Position numbers and translations under genes: made by a program. The notes beneath the pieces are model-generated. The model ran no database searches and was not told where the DNA came from. It was given only the letters and a program-made list of their open reading frames with translations. Positions 42,908 through 51,785 of a stretch of DNA of 51,785 bases are shown here, piece after piece. The stretch is from an uncultured Bacilli bacterium (GTDB taxonomy: Bacteria > Bacillota_I > Bacilli_A > RFN20 > CAG-449): NCBI GenBank assembly GCA_944332225.1, contig CALVJO010000007.1:1-51785 (forward strand). Reading direction: 5' to 3'. Positions within the stretch are counted from its first letter, which is position 1; each line of letters begins with the position of its first letter.

Positions 42908-44757
42908 TTTCCCGTCCTCTTAAAAAGCTTTTCAATATCGTAAGAAGAAAAATGAATGATGGTTGGTCTACCATGAGGACAGGTGGTTGGATTCTGGCAT
43001 TTAAACAATTCTTTTAACAAGAATTCCATCTCATTCATATCAAGATAATCATTAGCCTTAATCGATGATTTACAGGCTTTTGAAGCGATTACTTCATCTC
43101 TTAATTCTTGAAGAGAAATATTTTTATCGTCGATAACCTTTTGAATCAAGAATTCGATATCTTTTTCAATATCGCCATTTTTAAAGAAATTAGGTACCGT
43201 TTCAACTTTAACCGTGTCGGAGCCAAAAATCTCTATTCTCAATCCGCAGGAATTTAATAAAGCAATCTTTCCTTGAGTTAATTTAACAATATCAGAGGTT
43301 GGAAAAGTTAGATAATAAGGAGAAAATAACTCTCTTGACTCTAAATGAGAGGTCATAATCTTAGAAAATTTTTCGTAATTAACTCTTTCATTAGCCGCAT
43401 GCTGATCAACTAAATAGAATCCGTCATCTCCTTCTAAAACGATATATGTTTTATGAATTTGACCGATGATTCGATAAGAAAATTGTTCTTTTTCTGTCTT
43501 TTGTTCTTCTATGATTTTGTCATCTTTATTAATTAAAAACGCATTATCATCTTTTAAAATCACTTCTTTAGTTGTCTCTAAAGGAGAGGAATCTTCTAAA
43601 GGAGCTTCGATAAAATCATCTAAAAAATCTTCTACTTTTGGATACTCTATCTTTATCTCTTGATCTATTTTGTTTTCATTAAGTAAATTATTATCCGTTT
43701 CTAAAGATTTTTCGTTAAAATCAGTATTTTTAAACCTAGTTAATGAAGAAATATTAGCCTCTTGAAAGGAGTTTAAGTTGCTTAAAGCTTTTCTTATCAC
43801 AGTCTCTAAAGTCTTCGAAAGCTCATTTTCTAAAGATAATCTTACTTCTCTTTTAGAAGGATGAACATTACAATCAACTAACGAAGAATCAAGAGAGAAA
43901 AATAAGAAAGTTATAGGATATCTTGAAGAAAATAAATAATTACCATATCCATCTAGAATCGCTCTTTGGAAGGAAGGAACATACACATTACGATTATTAA
44001 TATACGTGAGTATCTGATATTTATTTGATTTAGTAAATTCAGGTTTAGAAATATATCCTTTAATTGAAATCAGCTCATCTTCATAGTTAACTTCAATAAG
44101 CTTTTTACAGTAATCAACGGAATACACTCTTCCGATTGCTTCAAGAAGATCATTTCTTCCGCTAGTGACAAAATGCTCTCTATCATCAATATAGAAAGAG
44201 AAGCTAACATCGACTCTAGATAAAGCTAATCTAGATACCACATCGATGCATGAAGCAAGCTCAGTAGAATCAGATTTAAGATATTTTAATCTCGCTGGGG
44301 TATTATAAAATAACTCTTCAACGGTGAATCGACTTCCTTTATGAAACGGAATTACTTTGATTTCTTTAATTCCGTCAATCACGGTCACTTCCGTTCCAGA
44401 AATTCCATCATTAGATGTTTCAAGAGTAACCTTACTAACTGAAGCGATGGAAGGTAAAGCTTCGCCTCTAAAACCCATTGTTTTGATTTTAAAAAGATCA
44501 TATTCATCTTTTATCTTACTAGAAGCATGCTCTTTAAAGCACATTAAAGCATCATCTTTATCCATTCCGATTCCATCATCTTCGACGATGATTTTATCTC
44601 TTCCAGCATGATAAATCTTAACTGTTATATGATTAGCTGAAGCATCTAAAGAATTTTCGATTAATTCTTTTAAGACTGAAGAGGGTCTTTCAACCACCTC
44701 GCCCGCGGCAATCATGCTTGCAAGGCGAGCGTCCATCACTTTAATGTTTGCCATCAT
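42904..44757 (-). CDS. mutL: DNA mismatch repair protein MutL
   Basis: 617 residues. GHKL ATPase: IAAGEVVERPSSVLKELIEN, DDGIGM, KTMGFRGEALPSIASVS. After a variable acidic linker (350-420) comes the dimerisation/endonuclease domain with DQHAANERVNYEKF (the DQHA motif of endonuclease-active MutL), SKACKSSIKAND and CPHGRPT. So strand incision is done by MutL itself, as expected without MutH. Overlaps mutS by 4 nt. Confidence 0.97.
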   Translation of the reverse strand: MMANIKVMDARLASMIAAGEVVERPSSVLKELIENSLDASANHITVKIYHAGRDKIIVEDDGIGMDKDDALMCFKEHASSKIKDEYDLFKIKTMGFRGEALPSIASVSKVTLETSNDGISGTEVTVIDGIKEIKVIPFHKGSRFTVEELFYNTPARLKYLKSDSTELASCIDVVSRLALSRVDVSFSFYIDDREHFVTSGRNDLLEAIGRVYSVDYCKKLIEVNYEDELISIKGYISKPEFTKSNKYQILTYINNRNVYVPSFQRAILDGYGNYLFSSRYPITFLFFSLDSSLVDCNVHPSKREVRLSLENELSKTLETVIRKALSNLNSFQEANISSLTRFKNTDFNEKSLETDNNLLNENKIDQEIKIEYPKVEDFLDDFIEAPLEDSSPLETTKEVILKDDNAFLINKDDKIIEEQKTEKEQFSYRIIGQIHKTYIVLEGDDGFYLVDQHAANERVNYEKFSKIMTSHLESRELFSPYYLTFPTSDIVKLTQGKIALLNSCGLRIEIFGSDTVKVETVPNFFKNGDIEKDIEFLIQKVIDDKNISLQELRDEVIASKACKSSIKANDYLDMNEMEFLLKELFKCQNPTTCPHGRPTIIHFSSYDIEKLFKRTGK

Positions 44758-47261
44758 TCACCTCGTACTTTCTTTTGAAGATTATATAGATAGTTTAAGG
44801 CTTCTAAAGGAGAAAGAGAATAGACATCTAAGGATAAAATTTCTTTAAGATAATCTTGTCTTTCATCCTTTTTAACTATCTTCCTTGGTTCTATTTTAAT
44901 TTCTTCGTTCTCTAATTTAGCTAATATCTCTTTAGCCCGAGAGATTACTTCATCAGGCAAAGAGGCTAATTTAGCTACATTTATACCGTAAGATTGATTC
45001 ATTGGACCATCTAAAACTTTATAGAGAAAGGTGATATTGTCATCTTCTTCATTAACTGCGACATGAATATTCTTCAATGATTTAATCTCATTATCTAATT
45101 GAGTTAATTGATGATAATGCGTGGAGAATAAAGTTTTAGAATGAATATTTTGAGCTACATATTCTAAGATCGATTGAGCTAAAGCCATCCCATCAAAGGT
45201 CGCGGTTCCTCTTCCTATCTCATCAAATAGCAATAAAGAATTCTCATTGGCATGAGTCAAGGCAAAATTAGTTTCATTCATCTCAACCATGAATGTTGAT
45301 TCTCCAGATACTAGATTATCTGAGGCTCCAATCCTGGTGAAAATCGAATCAAAAATCATCAAAGATGCTTCCTCAGCTGGGACGTACATGCCCATTTGAG
45401 CCATGATAACTATCAAGGCTAATTGACGCATGTAGGTAGATTTACCTCCCATGTTAGGCCCTGTTATCATCAATATATCAATATCTTTATTCATCTCAAA
45501 AGAATTAGAAACATAGTTAGTATTGACTTTTTCTAAAACTGGATGACGCGATTCTTTTAAATGAATTAATCTTTCATCATTAAAAACTGGTTTTACATAA
45601 TGATTTTTTAAGCTTACTTCCGCAAAAGATACCATGCAATCGACAAAGGCAACTAAAGAAGATAAATCTTGAATCTTAGTTACATAAGTAGATACCACTT
45701 CTCTTAGTTTAGTGAATAAAGCATACTCTAAACTTTTTCTTTTATCCCAAGCATTTAAAACTTTATTTTCATAATCTTTTAATTCTTGGGAGACATAACG
45801 TTCAGAATTAATTGTCGTTTGCTTTCTTTCGTAGTTAAAATCTTCAGGAAGAGAGGTGGTCGCACCTTTAGATATTTCTAAATAGTAGCCAAAGACTTTA
45901 TTATAACCAATCCTTAAAGTTTTAATCCCTAATCTTTCTTTTTCTTTAGCTTCTAGCTCTTGCAAGAAAGATTTAGAATCAGTCGATAAAGTAATAAGCT
46001 CATCTAGCTCAGGAGAATATCCTTTTTTAAATATTTCTCCATCTTTAATAGTTATAGGTGCATCATCAGAAATCGCTTTTTCAAGAAGATTAACTAAAGA
46101 GATAAAGTCTTCATTTAATCCTGGCAAACTTAATAAATAGAGATTATCTAAAGCTTTAATTGTTTTTATAAATTGAGGAACGATTGAAAGAGACTTTTTT
46201 AATTGTAAAAGATCTCTACCATTACATGAGCCAAAAGATATTTTAGAAGCTAAACGATCTAAATCATAAAATTCTTTTAATTCATTCTTTAAATCTTCCC
46301 TTAATAGAAATTTATCCATCAAGGCATCGACTACCGATTGTCTTTTTAAAATTTCGTCTTTAGAGGCTAAAGGTTTTAAAATAAATTGCTTCAATAACCT
46401 AGAACCCATGTTCGTATTAGTTTCATCTAAAAGCCATAGTAATGTTCCATATTTACTATCCCCGCGAATAGTTTTAACTAATTCTAAGTTAGCTAAAGAT
46501 GAATTATCGATGTTGAGATATTGATCTTTTCTAACCACGACTGCCTTCTTTAAATAAGTTAGGCTCCTTTTTTGAGTCTCGGTTAAATAATTAATCAATC
46601 TAATTAAAGATTCTCGCATCTTCAAATGTCTAACATCCATCAAGATATCTTCAAATTCTAAAGATGAGTTTAGATTATTCTCATAAGAGACAAGAATATT
46701 ATTGTTCTTAATATCCTGGATAATTGAGGCATTAAATGTAGTTGGAAGGACGACTTCCTTCACTTCTAAAGAGAGGAGAGATTGTATTAATTGCTTAATA
46801 TCTCTAGGAAGATTTTCGCAGTAGACCTCGCCGGTTGAAACATCGATATATCCTAAAGAAAAGGCCCTATCATCGATAGCTAAAGAAGCGATAAAATTAT
46901 TATCCTTGCTTTTATTATCAATAAAAGCTCCTGGGGTGATAATTTGAACAACATCGCGGGAAACGATTCCTTTAGCTAGTTTAGGGTCTTCAAGCTGCTC
47001 GACAATTCCAACTTTATAACCTTTAGAAATTAATTTTTCTAAATAAGAAGAAATCGCGTGATAAGGAACCCCGCACATGGGGACCTTTTCCTCCACCCCC
47101 GCGGATTTACCAGTTAGAGCCAAAGATAATTCTCTAGAAGCTATCTTCGCATCATCAAAAAATAACTCATAAAAGTCTCCAAGACGAAATAAGATTAAAG
47201 TATCTGGATACTTTTCTTTGATTTTAAGATACTGCATCATCATCGGGGTGTACTTTTCCAT
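44754..47261 (-). CDS. mutS: DNA mismatch repair protein MutS
   Basis: 835 residues. Mismatch-binding domain with the Phe-x-Glu motif (RLGDFYELFFDDA); connector, core and clamp; C-terminal ATPase with TGPNMGGKSTYMRQLAL, FDEIGRGTATFDGMALA and FSTHYHQL. Recognises mispairs and recruits MutL. 1 nt after ricA. Confidence 0.97.
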   Translation of the reverse strand: MEKYTPMMMQYLKIKEKYPDTLILFRLGDFYELFFDDAKIASRELSLALTGKSAGVEEKVPMCGVPYHAISSYLEKLISKGYKVGIVEQLEDPKLAKGIVSRDVVQIITPGAFIDNKSKDNNFIASLAIDDRAFSLGYIDVSTGEVYCENLPRDIKQLIQSLLSLEVKEVVLPTTFNASIIQDIKNNNILVSYENNLNSSLEFEDILMDVRHLKMRESLIRLINYLTETQKRSLTYLKKAVVVRKDQYLNIDNSSLANLELVKTIRGDSKYGTLLWLLDETNTNMGSRLLKQFILKPLASKDEILKRQSVVDALMDKFLLREDLKNELKEFYDLDRLASKISFGSCNGRDLLQLKKSLSIVPQFIKTIKALDNLYLLSLPGLNEDFISLVNLLEKAISDDAPITIKDGEIFKKGYSPELDELITLSTDSKSFLQELEAKEKERLGIKTLRIGYNKVFGYYLEISKGATTSLPEDFNYERKQTTINSERYVSQELKDYENKVLNAWDKRKSLEYALFTKLREVVSTYVTKIQDLSSLVAFVDCMVSFAEVSLKNHYVKPVFNDERLIHLKESRHPVLEKVNTNYVSNSFEMNKDIDILMITGPNMGGKSTYMRQLALIVIMAQMGMYVPAEEASLMIFDSIFTRIGASDNLVSGESTFMVEMNETNFALTHANENSLLLFDEIGRGTATFDGMALAQSILEYVAQNIHSKTLFSTHYHQLTQLDNEIKSLKNIHVAVNEEDDNITFLYKVLDGPMNQSYGINVAKLASLPDEVISRAKEILAKLENEEIKIEPRKIVKKDERQDYLKEILSLDVYSLSPLEALNYLYNLQKKVRGE

Positions 47262-47262
47262 A

Positions 47263-47577
47263 TCACATGATCTCCAACTTCTTTTTAAGACTATCTAACC
47301 TATAATATATTTCTTGATAAGCTGATTTATAATTAATAATCAAAGGGTGATTATATAAAGCGTTTTCCTTAATATTTAACTCTTCAATCTTTTTGATCCT
47401 AGCTTCTTTAGATAGAGATTTTAAGCTCTTTTTCCCTAAATTAATCTCTGTTTTTAGATTCTGTATCTCTTGATTTTCTTCAATAGATTTCTTCAAAAGA
47501 AAATAACTTTTTACGATAGGTAACTCTAAAAAAGCATCAGTATAATTATCAATTGATTCTTTAATCTTTGGATCCAT
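47263..47577 (-). CDS. YlbF/YmcA-family protein, RicA-like
   Basis: 104 residues, fully helical (DAFLELPIVKSYFLLKKSIE, IQNLKTEINLGKKSLKSL). The gene position between miaB and mutS is that of ymcA (ricA) in B. subtilis. RicA with its paralogues forms a Fe-S-containing complex that tunes RNase Y cleavage specificity; RNase Y is three genes upstream here. Cysteines of the B. subtilis complex are not visible in this copy. Confidence 0.75.
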   Translation of the reverse strand: MDPKIKESIDNYTDAFLELPIVKSYFLLKKSIEENQEIQNLKTEINLGKKSLKSLSKEARIKKIEELNIKENALYNHPLIINYKSAYQEIYYRLDSLKKKLEIM

Positions 47578-47579
47578 AT

Positions 47580-49022
47580 CTAGGATACTTGCTCTCCTGA
47601 AAGATAATATAGATGGGCTTTATCAATCTTTACTTTAATAATTTTTCCTAACGAGCTCTCATCGCCTTTAAAGTTGACTAGCTTCATGTCAGTTGTGTAC
47701 CCTGTTAAGATTGATTCATCTTTTTTAGAATAGCCTTCGACTAAAACTTCAACTATCTTACCTTCAAACTGCTTATATTTTTCTTGAGAATATTTATTTA
47801 CAGTTTCAACTAAACGATTGAATCTATCGTGCTTAACCTCCATTGAGACATGGTCTTCAATCTTAGCAGCAGGAGTCCCTTCCCTAGGAGAGTAGATAAA
47901 AGTAAAGGCTGAATCATATTTACAGAATTCAACACATTCTAAGGTCTTTAAAAAATCTTCCTCAGTCTCATTTGGAAAGCCAACGATAATGTCGGTTGAA
48001 ATCGCGACATCATTCATTAGTTCCCGTAATCTTACAACTAATTTTTTATAATCTTCTAAGGTATATCTTCTACCCATTCTTCTTAAAATATCATTAGATC
48101 CCGACTGAAGAGGTAGATGAATATAATGACAAATATTTTTATAAGAAGAGATGACTTTAAACATCTCATCTGAGAAATCCCAAGGATGAGAGGTTGTGAA
48201 TCTTAACCGAGGAATATTGGTTTTAGCGACATCCTCTAAAAGTGAGGCAAAAGTATAATCATCATATAAATCTTTACCGTAAGAATTAACATTTTGACCT
48301 AGCAAAGTAATCTCTTTGTAACCTTGATTTACCAAATCTTGGCATTCTTTAATAATGTCTTCTTTCAATCTAGATCTTTGCTTTCCTCTGGTGTATGGAA
48401 CTATACAATAGGTACAAAATTTGTCGCATCCATATTGAATATTAACAAAAGCCTTAATCTTAGAAGATCTGACAATCGGCAAGTTTTCCTTAATCTCTCC
48501 TTCTTTGGAGTAGACTTCAACAATTCGACATTTAGAAAAAATCACCTCATCTAATAAAGTAGGAAGAGAAGCGATATTATGGGTTCCAAAAACTAGATCA
48601 ACTTGAGGATAGACTCTTTCAATCTTTTTAACGATCGATGGCTCTTGCATCATGCATCCGGATAAAGCGATGATTAAAGAAGGATTTTTATCCTTTAAAC
48701 GCTTCATCGAGCCAACTTCTCCAAAAACCTTATCCTCCGCGTTTTCTCTAACCGCGCAGGTGTTAAGAATTATTAAACTAGCTTCGTTATAATCCTCAGT
48801 TAATTCATAACCGATTTCTTGTAAGATGCCTTGCATATTCTCAGAATCAACCACATTAGCCTGACATCCATAAGTTCTAATGAAAGCTTTTTTATGATTC
48901 GCGTAGCTTTTAAGTCTATCGGAAATAATGATTGAATCATAATCAATCTTAGTTGGAGTTTTACTTCTTTTAAAAGCCAAATCTAAGTTTGGCTCACTTT
49001 TTTGAATTAAGGGTTTCTTCAT
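47580..49022 (-). CDS. miaB: tRNA methylthiotransferase MiaB
   Basis: 480 residues. Radical-SAM enzyme making ms2i6A37 in tRNA. N-terminal MTTase domain with RTYGCQANVVDSE and two further cluster cysteines (LNTCAVRENAED, ALSGCMMQEP), radical-SAM motif YGCDKFCTYCIVPYTRG (C-x3-C-x2-C), C-terminal TRAM domain. Four-base overlap with ymdB. It acts on the product of MiaA from the same operon. Confidence 0.97.
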   Translation of the reverse strand: MKKPLIQKSEPNLDLAFKRSKTPTKIDYDSIIISDRLKSYANHKKAFIRTYGCQANVVDSENMQGILQEIGYELTEDYNEASLIILNTCAVRENAEDKVFGEVGSMKRLKDKNPSLIIALSGCMMQEPSIVKKIERVYPQVDLVFGTHNIASLPTLLDEVIFSKCRIVEVYSKEGEIKENLPIVRSSKIKAFVNIQYGCDKFCTYCIVPYTRGKQRSRLKEDIIKECQDLVNQGYKEITLLGQNVNSYGKDLYDDYTFASLLEDVAKTNIPRLRFTTSHPWDFSDEMFKVISSYKNICHYIHLPLQSGSNDILRRMGRRYTLEDYKKLVVRLRELMNDVAISTDIIVGFPNETEEDFLKTLECVEFCKYDSAFTFIYSPREGTPAAKIEDHVSMEVKHDRFNRLVETVNKYSQEKYKQFEGKIVEVLVEGYSKKDESILTGYTTDMKLVNFKGDESSLGKIIKVKIDKAHLYYLSGEQVS

Positions 49023-49825
49023 ACATCAACCTCGTCTTTTGAATATAATTTATTAATCAAATGAAAATCGATGACTTTATTAGTTTGATCATCAATATCT
49101 AATATCACGGCATTAAGAATAAATGTATCGTCATCTTGAACATCAAAAACTGCTGGTAAGCCTGTCATATTTCTCTTTATAACCGCGTCCCTAGATGAGC
49201 CAAGGATGCCATTATATGGTCCGACCATTCCTACATCAGATAGATAAAATGTACCATTTTTTAATAATCTAGCATCGTTAGTTTGAACGTGAGTATGCGT
49301 GCCGATTAAAGCAGTTATTCTTCCATCAAACTCCCAAGCTAAAGCCTGTTTCTCTCCAGTTGCCTCCGCGTGGAGATCAACAATATGAATATCAACATTT
49401 TCGCTTGGATTTAACGAGACTGATTCTTCTAATGATTCAAAGGGATTAGTAACATAATCAGCCATAAAAACTCGTCCCATCAAATTGGTGATTTTAATGT
49501 TTTTATGGTTTTTATTAATGACGATATCCCCTCTTCCAGGATGGTATTTAGGAAGATTTCTTGGTCTTAATAAAGTAGGATAATTATCAATATAATTTAA
49601 GATTTCTTTTTTAGCTAAATAATGATTACCCATCGTGACCACGTCAATACCAGAAGCGACCATATCTAGAAAATGCTTCTCTAATAAGCCTTTACCATGC
49701 GAAGCATTTTCCAAATTTGCGATGACTAGAGAAATATTTAACTTTTCTTTTTCCGTCTCTAAAAAGTGCTTTAAGGTTTCTCTACCTGCCTTGCCTACGC
49801 AATCACCGACAAATAATATTTTCAT
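49019..49825 (-). CDS. ymdB: YmdB-family metallophosphoesterase
   Basis: 268 residues. Calcineurin-like dinuclear metal site: VGDCVGKAGR, LENASHGKGL, TMGNHYL, IVDLHAEATGEKQ and IGTHTHVQTND. In B. subtilis YmdB hydrolyses 2',3'-cyclic nucleotides and is next to rny, interacting functionally with it. 2 nt after rny. Confidence 0.94.
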   Translation of the reverse strand: MKILFVGDCVGKAGRETLKHFLETEKEKLNISLVIANLENASHGKGLLEKHFLDMVASGIDVVTMGNHYLAKKEILNYIDNYPTLLRPRNLPKYHPGRGDIVINKNHKNIKITNLMGRVFMADYVTNPFESLEESVSLNPSENVDIHIVDLHAEATGEKQALAWEFDGRITALIGTHTHVQTNDARLLKNGTFYLSDVGMVGPYNGILGSSRDAVIKRNMTGLPAVFDVQDDDTFILNAVILDIDDQTNKVIDFHLINKLYSKDEVDV

Positions 49826-49827
49826 CT

Positions 49828-51528
49828 TTATTTACAAATCTCCGTCGCGCGAGTTTCTCTAATCACAGAAATCTTAATTTGTCCTGGATATGTCATCTCG
49901 TTTTCAACTTTATTTTTGATTTGATAGGCAAGTTTAGTAATCTCAGCATCATCGATTTTTTCAGGTTCTACCATGATTCTAATTTCTCTACCTGATTGCA
50001 TAGCATAAGCTTGAGCAACTCCATCGAACGATTTAGCAATATTCTCTAAACCTTCAATTCTTTGAATGTAATTTTCTAATGATTCGTTTCTAGCTCCAGG
50101 TCTAGCCGCGGAGAGTGTGTCAGCCGCTTGAACGATAACTGAATAGATTGAAGTTGGCTCACAATCGCCGTGGTGAGAAGCAATCGCATTGATGACGATA
50201 TCAGGTTCACCATACTTTTTAGCTAATCTAACTCCGATTTCCACGTGAGATCCATCAAGTTCAAAGTCAGCTGCTTTACCGATATCGTGAAGAAGTCCAG
50301 CTCTTTTAGCTATATTTTGATTTAACCCTAATTCAGCTGCCATAATTCCAGCAAGATAAGCAACTTGCATCGAATGATCTAAAGCGTTTTGAGTGTAGCT
50401 AGTACGATATTTTAATCTACCTACATAATCTAATAAATCTTTATTAATTCTAGGTAAACCTAATTTAAATGCCGCGTTGATTCCTGCTTCATGACAAGAT
50501 TGATCAACTTCTTGAGAAGCTTTCTCAACAACCTCTTCAATTCTTCCAGGTTGAATTCTTCCATCTTTAATTAAATAATCTAAGGCTAATCTAGCTTTTT
50601 CTCTTCTAATTGGATCAAAGCAAGAAACTTGAATTACCTCAGGGGTATCATCGATGATGATGTCAGTGCCTAATAATTGTTCTAAGGTACGAATATTTCT
50701 ACCCTCTCTACCGATTATTCTACCTTTCATCTCATCGGAAGGAAGTTCAACTACGGAAACTGTTCTTTCCGAAACTACTTCTTGAGAATATTTAGACATT
50801 GCTAAAGCTAGTAAATCTTTAGCCTTTTTATCACAATTTTCTTTAGCTTCATCTTCCATTTGCTTAACCATATTAGCAATTTCAACTGACATCTTAGATT
50901 CAACTTTATCTAAAACAATCTGTCTCGCTTCTTGGTTAGAAAGATTAGCCACTTCTAATAACTTTGCATCTATCGAAGCTTCTTTATTAGCAACTTCTTG
51001 CTCTTTGAATGATAAATCTTCCGCTTTCTTTTGATATTCAGCATTCTTTTGCTCTAAGGCGTTTTCTCTCTCGAGCAAAGTTTGATCTCTTCTATCGATA
51101 TTAGCTTCTCTTTGAGATAATTTATTTTCTTGAGCTTGTAATTCTTGACGTTTTTCTTTCATCTCTTGATCAGCTTGATTTTTAAGCTCAATAGTTAAGT
51201 TTTTAGCTTGAATAGTCGCATTGTTAATGATTTCTTCCGCGCGCTTATTTGCTGATTCAACTTTTTCGTTAGCTTCTTCACCTTTTCTAGCGGCTTCTTC
51301 TATTTTTAAATTAGCTTCTGTGACTCTTTTCTCAGCATCTAAAAGTCGATCATCAGCTTCTTTAATTTTAGAATTTAATTGCTCAGTTAAAGCCTTTGAA
51401 TTATCATCCGCGGACTTTTTAGCTTCTTCGATCTTTCCTTTTAAAACAAAGTAAGTAACCGCGAAAGAGATAGCAGCACCTACAATACAAAATATGATTA
51501 TTAATAATATTCCTAACCACGTATCCAT
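49828..51528 (-). CDS. rny: Ribonuclease Y
   Basis: 566 residues. N-terminal membrane helix (about 5-29, [20 protein letters not shown]), then a long charged coiled coil (30-220), KH domain ([19 protein letters not shown]) and HD domain ([27 protein letters not shown]). The main endonuclease starting mRNA decay in Bacillota, held at the membrane. ATG 51528 has GGAGGATT upstream. First gene of the 20-gene operon, behind a structured leader. Confidence 0.97.
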   Translation of the reverse strand: MDTWLGILLIIIFCIVGAAISFAVTYFVLKGKIEEAKKSADDNSKALTEQLNSKIKEADDRLLDAEKRVTEANLKIEEAARKGEEANEKVESANKRAEEIINNATIQAKNLTIELKNQADQEMKEKRQELQAQENKLSQREANIDRRDQTLLERENALEQKNAEYQKKAEDLSFKEQEVANKEASIDAKLLEVANLSNQEARQIVLDKVESKMSVEIANMVKQMEDEAKENCDKKAKDLLALAMSKYSQEVVSERTVSVVELPSDEMKGRIIGREGRNIRTLEQLLGTDIIIDDTPEVIQVSCFDPIRREKARLALDYLIKDGRIQPGRIEEVVEKASQEVDQSCHEAGINAAFKLGLPRINKDLLDYVGRLKYRTSYTQNALDHSMQVAYLAGIMAAELGLNQNIAKRAGLLHDIGKAADFELDGSHVEIGVRLAKKYGEPDIVINAIASHHGDCEPTSIYSVIVQAADTLSAARPGARNESLENYIQRIEGLENIAKSFDGVAQAYAMQSGREIRIMVEPEKIDDAEITKLAYQIKNKVENEMTYPGQIKISVIRETRATEICK

Positions 51529-51660
51529 TAAAAATCCTCCAATTTTCTATTATGAAATGACCTAACGGTCAATAAATTCCTTATCAAATTATCTATAAAT
51601 AAGTAATGAAATTACAATTTGATAACGATGGCAGCGTTTTACGCCTAAAAAATTATAACA
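51529..51660 (-). promoter_or_regulatory. rny promoter and structured 5' leader
   Basis: On the - strand TGTTATAAT (51660-51652) is a perfect extended -10. The predicted leader of about 115 nt contains, in + coordinates, a 10-bp stem (51581-51590 with 51616-51625) enclosing GTAAT-gaa-ATTAC (51603-51615), and GACC-TAAC-GGTC (51559-51570). No terminator T-run. Sequence 51661-51785 beyond it shows no gene or clear element. Confidence 0.5.
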
Positions 51661-51785
51661 TAAGAAAAAGAAAGGTATAAGATTTTATAAAAAATCTATT
51701 CAATAAACGTTACTATTCACCGAGAAAGATATTAATTAAAAAAGTAAAATAAATAGAATTTGAATAGTTAATAAAACTTAACACC

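Overview
The window looks like a low-GC Bacillota (Firmicutes) chromosome, most likely class Bacilli and perhaps an uncultured gut or rumen lineage. Supporting signs are the AT-rich sequence, the RNA polymerase delta subunit (rpoE), the rny-ymdB-miaB-ricA-mutS-mutL gene order, Gram-positive lipoproteins and a catabolite-repression (cre-type) operator. TGA is a normal stop (sigma factor, pgi, ispF), so the standard bacterial code applies. The genus cannot be fixed from sequence alone.

Layout. Positions 1-4000 are a decaying accessory stretch. It holds the tail of a membrane protein, two Schlafen/AlbA-type ATP-binding regulator genes (one truncated and frameshifted, one with a single in-frame stop), a heavily mutated TIGR04076-like gene and phage- or XRE-like fragments. 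A 619-residue SWIM zinc-finger protein follows (4052-5911), then tRNA-Asp and, convergently, gpmI and pyrG. Between pyrG and ispD lies a 3.6-kb block bounded by a perfect 53-bp direct repeat. It contains a second, 141-bp direct repeat, the 3' end of a broken rsmG, and an ECF sigma / membrane anti-sigma / lipoprotein module. The forward genes ispD, an S1-domain protein and pgi come next.

Positions 15621-24018 form a beta-glucan utilisation locus. A reverse-strand operon encodes a permuted, membrane-anchored GH3 beta-glucosidase, a GH16 licheninase-type lipoprotein with two repeated C-terminal modules, and a GH5 glucanase lipoprotein. Divergent from it is a LytTR response regulator and an AgrC-like histidine kinase. 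A perfect cre-like operator sits between them, and a decayed family-2 glycosyltransferase lies next to the kinase. Then come proS, five tRNA genes (Val, Tyr, Gln, Lys, Leu) and an nfuA-like Fe-S scaffold.

From 51528 down to 27363, twenty reverse-strand genes are packed almost without gaps: RNA decay (rny, ymdB, ricA), tRNA modification (miaB, miaA), mismatch repair (mutS, mutL), one-carbon folate enzymes (fhs, folD), a DUF951 protein, two fused ABC ATPase-permeases, ychF, ispF, gltX, a DUF1934 protein, argS, rpoE, nrnA and a CysQ-like phosphatase. Most are core housekeeping genes.

The strongest novelty candidate is the sigma module at 10028-12596. The extracytoplasmic part of the putative anti-sigma factor and the mature lipoprotein look like copies of the same domain. 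The sigma gene and the lipoprotein gene are preceded by nearly identical 35-nt promoters. This suggests a self-regulated envelope sensor whose regulon includes a soluble-side copy of its own sensor.
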